DNA of 64,000 nucleotides from Hymenopus coronatus (Eukaryota; Arthropoda; Insecta; Mantodea; Hymenopodidae): the NCBI GenBank assembly GCA_030762935.1, contig CM060900.1, positions 432,569,921-432,633,920 on the forward strand. The letters are read 5' to 3'. Under the pieces are notes generated by a model. The model was not told the DNA's origin, searched no databases, and saw nothing but the letters and a program-made list of their open reading frames with translations. Each line of letters starts with the position of its first letter. Positions within the stretch are counted from its first letter, which is position 1. Both the position numbers and the translations under genes were made by a program. Below, piece by piece: positions 61,071-64,000 of the stretch.

Positions 61071-61778
61071 GACGGAAGGTTTTACTCGAGACTGAAATTT
61101 ACTCTCGGTTAGTGAAACTGGATTGTTTAGAAGGCAGAGGTAACAAGCAGTTCTCTTATCTGTGGTACGCCATTCATCCTTTATAATGGCAAATCTTTAG
61201 TTTTGTATCTTTATTAAATAGTGTTATTTGTATAATGGCAAATTCCAGTATCTTTAGCATTCAGGGTTTGCGTGGAAGAAAATGTTTTTTACAATGTGTT
61301 CATTATTGTTGGTATGAATAACCCAGACATTCACAGGGTATCCATATAAAACAATATAAAATAAGAACTGAATTGCTTCCCATCATATTATCTTCTCGCA
61401 CGTACATACTAATATTATTGTTTGAAATAGTTCAAGCGATTGTACTTACCTTGTTTAATTCTGGATACGTTAAGACAAATCTTCGTAAAATTTACGTGTA
61501 ACTCTCAATAATGCTGAATTAATCCGATGAATTTCAACAAGGTGTACTCACAGACCACCCTTTCGAAAGCTGGGAAGCTACTGAGAAGTATAGCAGTGTG
61601 ACGCGAAAAACATAAGAGATACAGAAATTGTTGCAAATCATTGGTCGTCAGAATGAGAGGTTTTGTGGTCTAGAGTTTATCTACCATTTTTAAATTTTCC
61701 GTGAGCATTTCTCATATGTATTAAATGTTTCCTATACCTTTTAATACTTCTGTTGTTTTGAAATATAACATTTTATCA
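61071..61778. other. unassigned spacer
   Basis: No supported gene or repeat. The first part (GACTGAAATTTACTCTCGG) looks like a decayed edge of the minisatellite. Confidence 0.45.
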
Positions 61779-62545
61779 TGGAGATTATCATTTACACATG
61801 ACCAATAGTTCATAGCACCGGATTATGACGGCATGGAGTATATTAGTAGACAATTTATGGCAGAATATAATAACTGGGGATTAAAAATAAAGAGAAAAGA
61901 AGAAAACTATATAAGTAATATGTTCTATGGTGAAGAAATGAGAGATTTGATCTTGGAAGATAAACTGGGCCGTATCAAAGGGCATGAGGCATGTGGATAT
62001 TTGGGGGTAAAAGCCAACTCAACCTACGGCCAGGAAAGTCACATAAAAATAGAACCCAGAAAGGTGGATATGCAATAGGCATGCAAAATGTTGTTAAAGC
62101 AGGATAAAACAATAACAGTGGAAACAAAAGTACAAATACATATGTAAGGCTATAATAAGAAATATGATAACACGGGGCAGAAACATGACATTTAAACACG
62201 AATCTGAGATTAGAGTTACTTTCCACAACAATGGATTGTTATAGACGCTCCACTAGGCATTCTAAATTGGAAAAAATTGAAACACAATCATTAACAAGAG
62301 ATGAAAATCCGCGACACATTATTGGAGCTTTGAGCTTAAAATAGCTAGAATGGTATGGCCATTTAGGTAGTATGCCAGAAGCAAGAATACCTAGACAGGT
62401 GTTAAGAGTGGATTCCACCAGGTAGGGGAAAGAAAGGTAGACCAAGAAAGATCTCGATGGACAATAAAACAAGTGGTATGGAAGAGACAGGCTTGAAAGA
62501 GTTTCATTGCGAAGCAAGAGAATGGAGAAATAAGATAAGAGCATA
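61779..62545 (+). mobile_element. LINE reverse transcriptase C-terminal relic
   Basis: Just upstream of the ATG at 61833 the same frame reads LSFTHDQ, stop, FIAPDYDGMEYISRQ. This corresponds to the YADDQ...IAQD region of a LINE reverse transcriptase with the catalytic Asp pair damaged. It continues AEYNNWGLKIK, IKGHEACGYLGVK (the YLG motif), and, after shifts, MDCYRRSTRHSKLEKI and LEWYGHLGSMPEARIPRQVL (near 62340-62405), then KRMEK/EAREWRNKIRA at the end. This is the usual C-terminal order of LINEs with the RWYGHV.RMP signature. Many stops and frameshifts mean it is inactive. Confidence 0.8.
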
Positions 62546-62854
62546 AACATTTTGGATTCAGAAATATAGATTTTACATTGTAAACTCTTTTAAATGATGC
62601 TGCTGCTAATAATGATGATAATAATAAAAATAATAGCAACAACAAAATAATATTAATAATAACAACAACAACAATAATGTTACATCTCCATATATCTTGG
62701 ATAATATATATTATGCCTGTAAAATGTATTTCGCAGTGCTAAAAGTAAAAGAAGAGAGAAAGAGGGCAGCTGAAAATGAAATATCTTAAAATAGCCTCTA
62801 AAAGAAGTGGTGATATTTCATTAACAATGTCTTTCAGTTACCACATGTATATTG
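62546..62854. other. LINE-adjacent spacer with (AAT)n/(AAC)n
   Basis: Trinucleotide-rich stretch at 62605-62680, which may be the simple-repeat tail of the LINE relic, then unassigned sequence. Confidence 0.5.
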
Positions 62855-63068
62855 GCCGCGCCGTGGCCGAGTGGTCAGACCATTCGCCTCTCACCTAGAC
62901 GGCCAGGTTCAATCCCAAGCGACCGCATGTGAGATTTGTGGTGGACAAAGCGGCGCAGGGGCGGATTTTTCCGGGTTCTCCGGTTTCCCCCGCCATCACA
63001 TTCCACCGGGGCTCCATCTTCATGTATCATCAGTGTCATCGCTTGAGGTGCCAGAACAGTAAAAGCAT
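62855..63068 (+). mobile_element. SINE S1 copy, body shortened
   Basis: A well-preserved head GGCCGCGCCGTGGCCGAGTG, GTCAGACCATTCGCCTC, ACCTAGACGGCCAGGTTCAA and TCCCAAGCGACCGCATGTG is followed by GTGGTGGACAAAGCGGCG and CCGGGTTCTCCGGTTTCCCC. The sequence then departs from S1 (CATGTATCATCAGTGTCATC). That last phrase also follows an S1 fragment near 23870 and 41870, so this may be a distinct shorter S1 subfamily. Confidence 0.8.
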
Positions 63069-63775
63069 TACCCCCCCCCCCAAAACATGTATATTAATGA
63101 AACAGTTTCCAAAGTTTCACTTGGACAACTTCAAAATTGCACCGTAAGGAGCGTTTTAAATGCTGAAAAATGTCTAACTGAGACAGATTATATATTTTAT
63201 ATTTTTATTAAATCGTGCATATGTTTACAAAGAATGAAATACTTAGAACTTATTTGTATGCGCAGAAACATTTCAAAAGAGACTAGAAATGTTGGCAAAA
63301 CTGTAAGAAATATTAAAAAAGAAGCCTCAAACTCAGTGTTATCAAAACTGTGCCACAACTCTCTTATTTTCATTGCGTTAACAAAAATACTTGCACAATA
63401 TTTTGACGTTCTATTTTGCCATATTTGCTCAATTTTCACCGATCGAGCCCTTTGAATTACACTTTAACCAGGCATCCTTTAGCTATAGTTAAAATCACTT
63501 ACTTTAACTGCCAGGAATCTCAAAGACAACTCCTTAAGTACTAAATCTGAGAAAAAATTATATTGACAATAAATTGGAAGCGTGTGATTTTTCAGTGTTT
63601 GAATGGTAATTAATGATTTGGGAGTTTTGGAATACCTACTTCAGTGATTTATAATATAAATCGTTACTATATTATTAATTTAGCATTCTCTCAGGAAAAA
63701 AATATTTCTATAAGTTGTTTTGTTTGTATTCCTAGCTATTCGGTATAAGTAATTAACACCACATCTAGCAAATGC
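63069..63775. other. unassigned spacer
   Basis: The plus-strand frame 63087-63455 (122 codons) and its antisense partner 63197-63439 have no recognisable domain and overlap each other. I see no supported gene. Confidence 0.4.
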
Positions 63776-63936
63776 AATAAGGTTGCTCCTGGATGGGTGC
63801 CTAGACATAGGGAAGTCTTAGGCAAAGAAAAAGCAGATACCCTTAAACGGAAAGGACCCTCTCAATCATTTAATGGACCAAAACCACTTCTCAGAATTTT
63901 TTTACATATTGTTCGCAGAACTTTGATGAATGAATA
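63776..63936 (+). mobile_element. RNase H fragment of a non-LTR retrotransposon
   Basis: One frame reads APGWVPRHREVLGKEKADTL then KRKGPSQSFNGPKP, ending at a stop at about 63934. This fits the RNase H motif W.PGH....GNE.AD.LA..G found at the C terminus of Jockey-like and related LINEs: the His is present, GNE is GKE, and AD is kept. The preceding RNase H part is not readable, so this is a decayed fragment. Confidence 0.6.
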
Positions 63937-64000
63937 AGTGTTTCCCTCCTAAGGCAATGAATGGGCTTAAAGAGAAGGATGCAACCATAGGAACAGAATG

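Noticed and set aside
63087..63455. 122-residue plus-strand frame
   Set aside because: No recognisable domain, AT-rich composition, and an antisense frame of similar length; not enough to call a gene.
1..64000. Bacterial, phage or operon interpretation
   Set aside because: No dense coding, no ribosome binding sites before long frames, and abundant SINEs, LINE relics and microsatellites typical of animal DNA.

Overview
The window looks like gene-poor, AT-rich animal intergenic DNA, most likely from an arthropod. The arthropod reading rests on four things: an uncharacterised multi-copy protein family that I know mainly from arthropod genomes (57.4-58.5 kb), R2-like and other non-LTR reverse transcriptase relics, a Merlin/ISXO2-like transposase relic, and many tRNA-derived SINEs. 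I see no intact host gene, no rRNA or genuine tRNA gene and no CRISPR. Almost every open frame is a chance frame or lies inside a repeat. The species cannot be named from the sequence alone.

Layout. 0-5.4 kb holds a SINE head, a DUF4817-like helix-turn-helix relic (minus), a SINE, and an R2-like LINE relic (minus) whose reverse transcriptase is interrupted by twelve 95-bp tandem units. 5.4-20.3 kb is a mosaic of a ~1 kb repeat with an internal (CA)n tract, several tRNA-derived SINEs and a TIR element. Two blocks, 8.24-12.56 kb and 16.23-20.28 kb, are inverted relative to each other around a 3.7 kb centre that carries the Merlin-like relic. 17.78-53.39 kb is a tandem segmental duplication: copy A is 17.78-34.94 kb and copy B is 35.22-53.39 kb, joined by about 290 bp of other sequence. 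The copies are close enough to read later insertions directly. B alone gained a 5S-rRNA-like element with a 10-bp target duplication and a SINE nested in an older SINE. A alone has a TA-flanked TIR element. 53.4-64 kb has more SINEs, two LINE 3' ends, the broken arthropod-type gene, a ~37-unit 34-bp minisatellite and an RNase H fragment running to the window end.

Nothing here acts as a pathway or operon. What can be learned is repeat history: at least five SINE-like families (S1-S5 in the entries), one 5S-like element, two small TIR elements, several LINE lineages and one old transposase. S1 has the GGTTCGATCCC B box and the GTGGTGGACGAAGC body. S2 has the GCCTTGGGCATGGGTGT block and a hairpin tail. 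S3 has the CAACAGGTCGCGAGTTCGAA box. S4 has the ATGGTGTAATGGTTACCATG box. S5 has the GGTCCCTGGTTCGATTCC box. R1 is the ~1 kb repeat with the CA tract. Similarity statements were made by eye; no identity percentages were computed.
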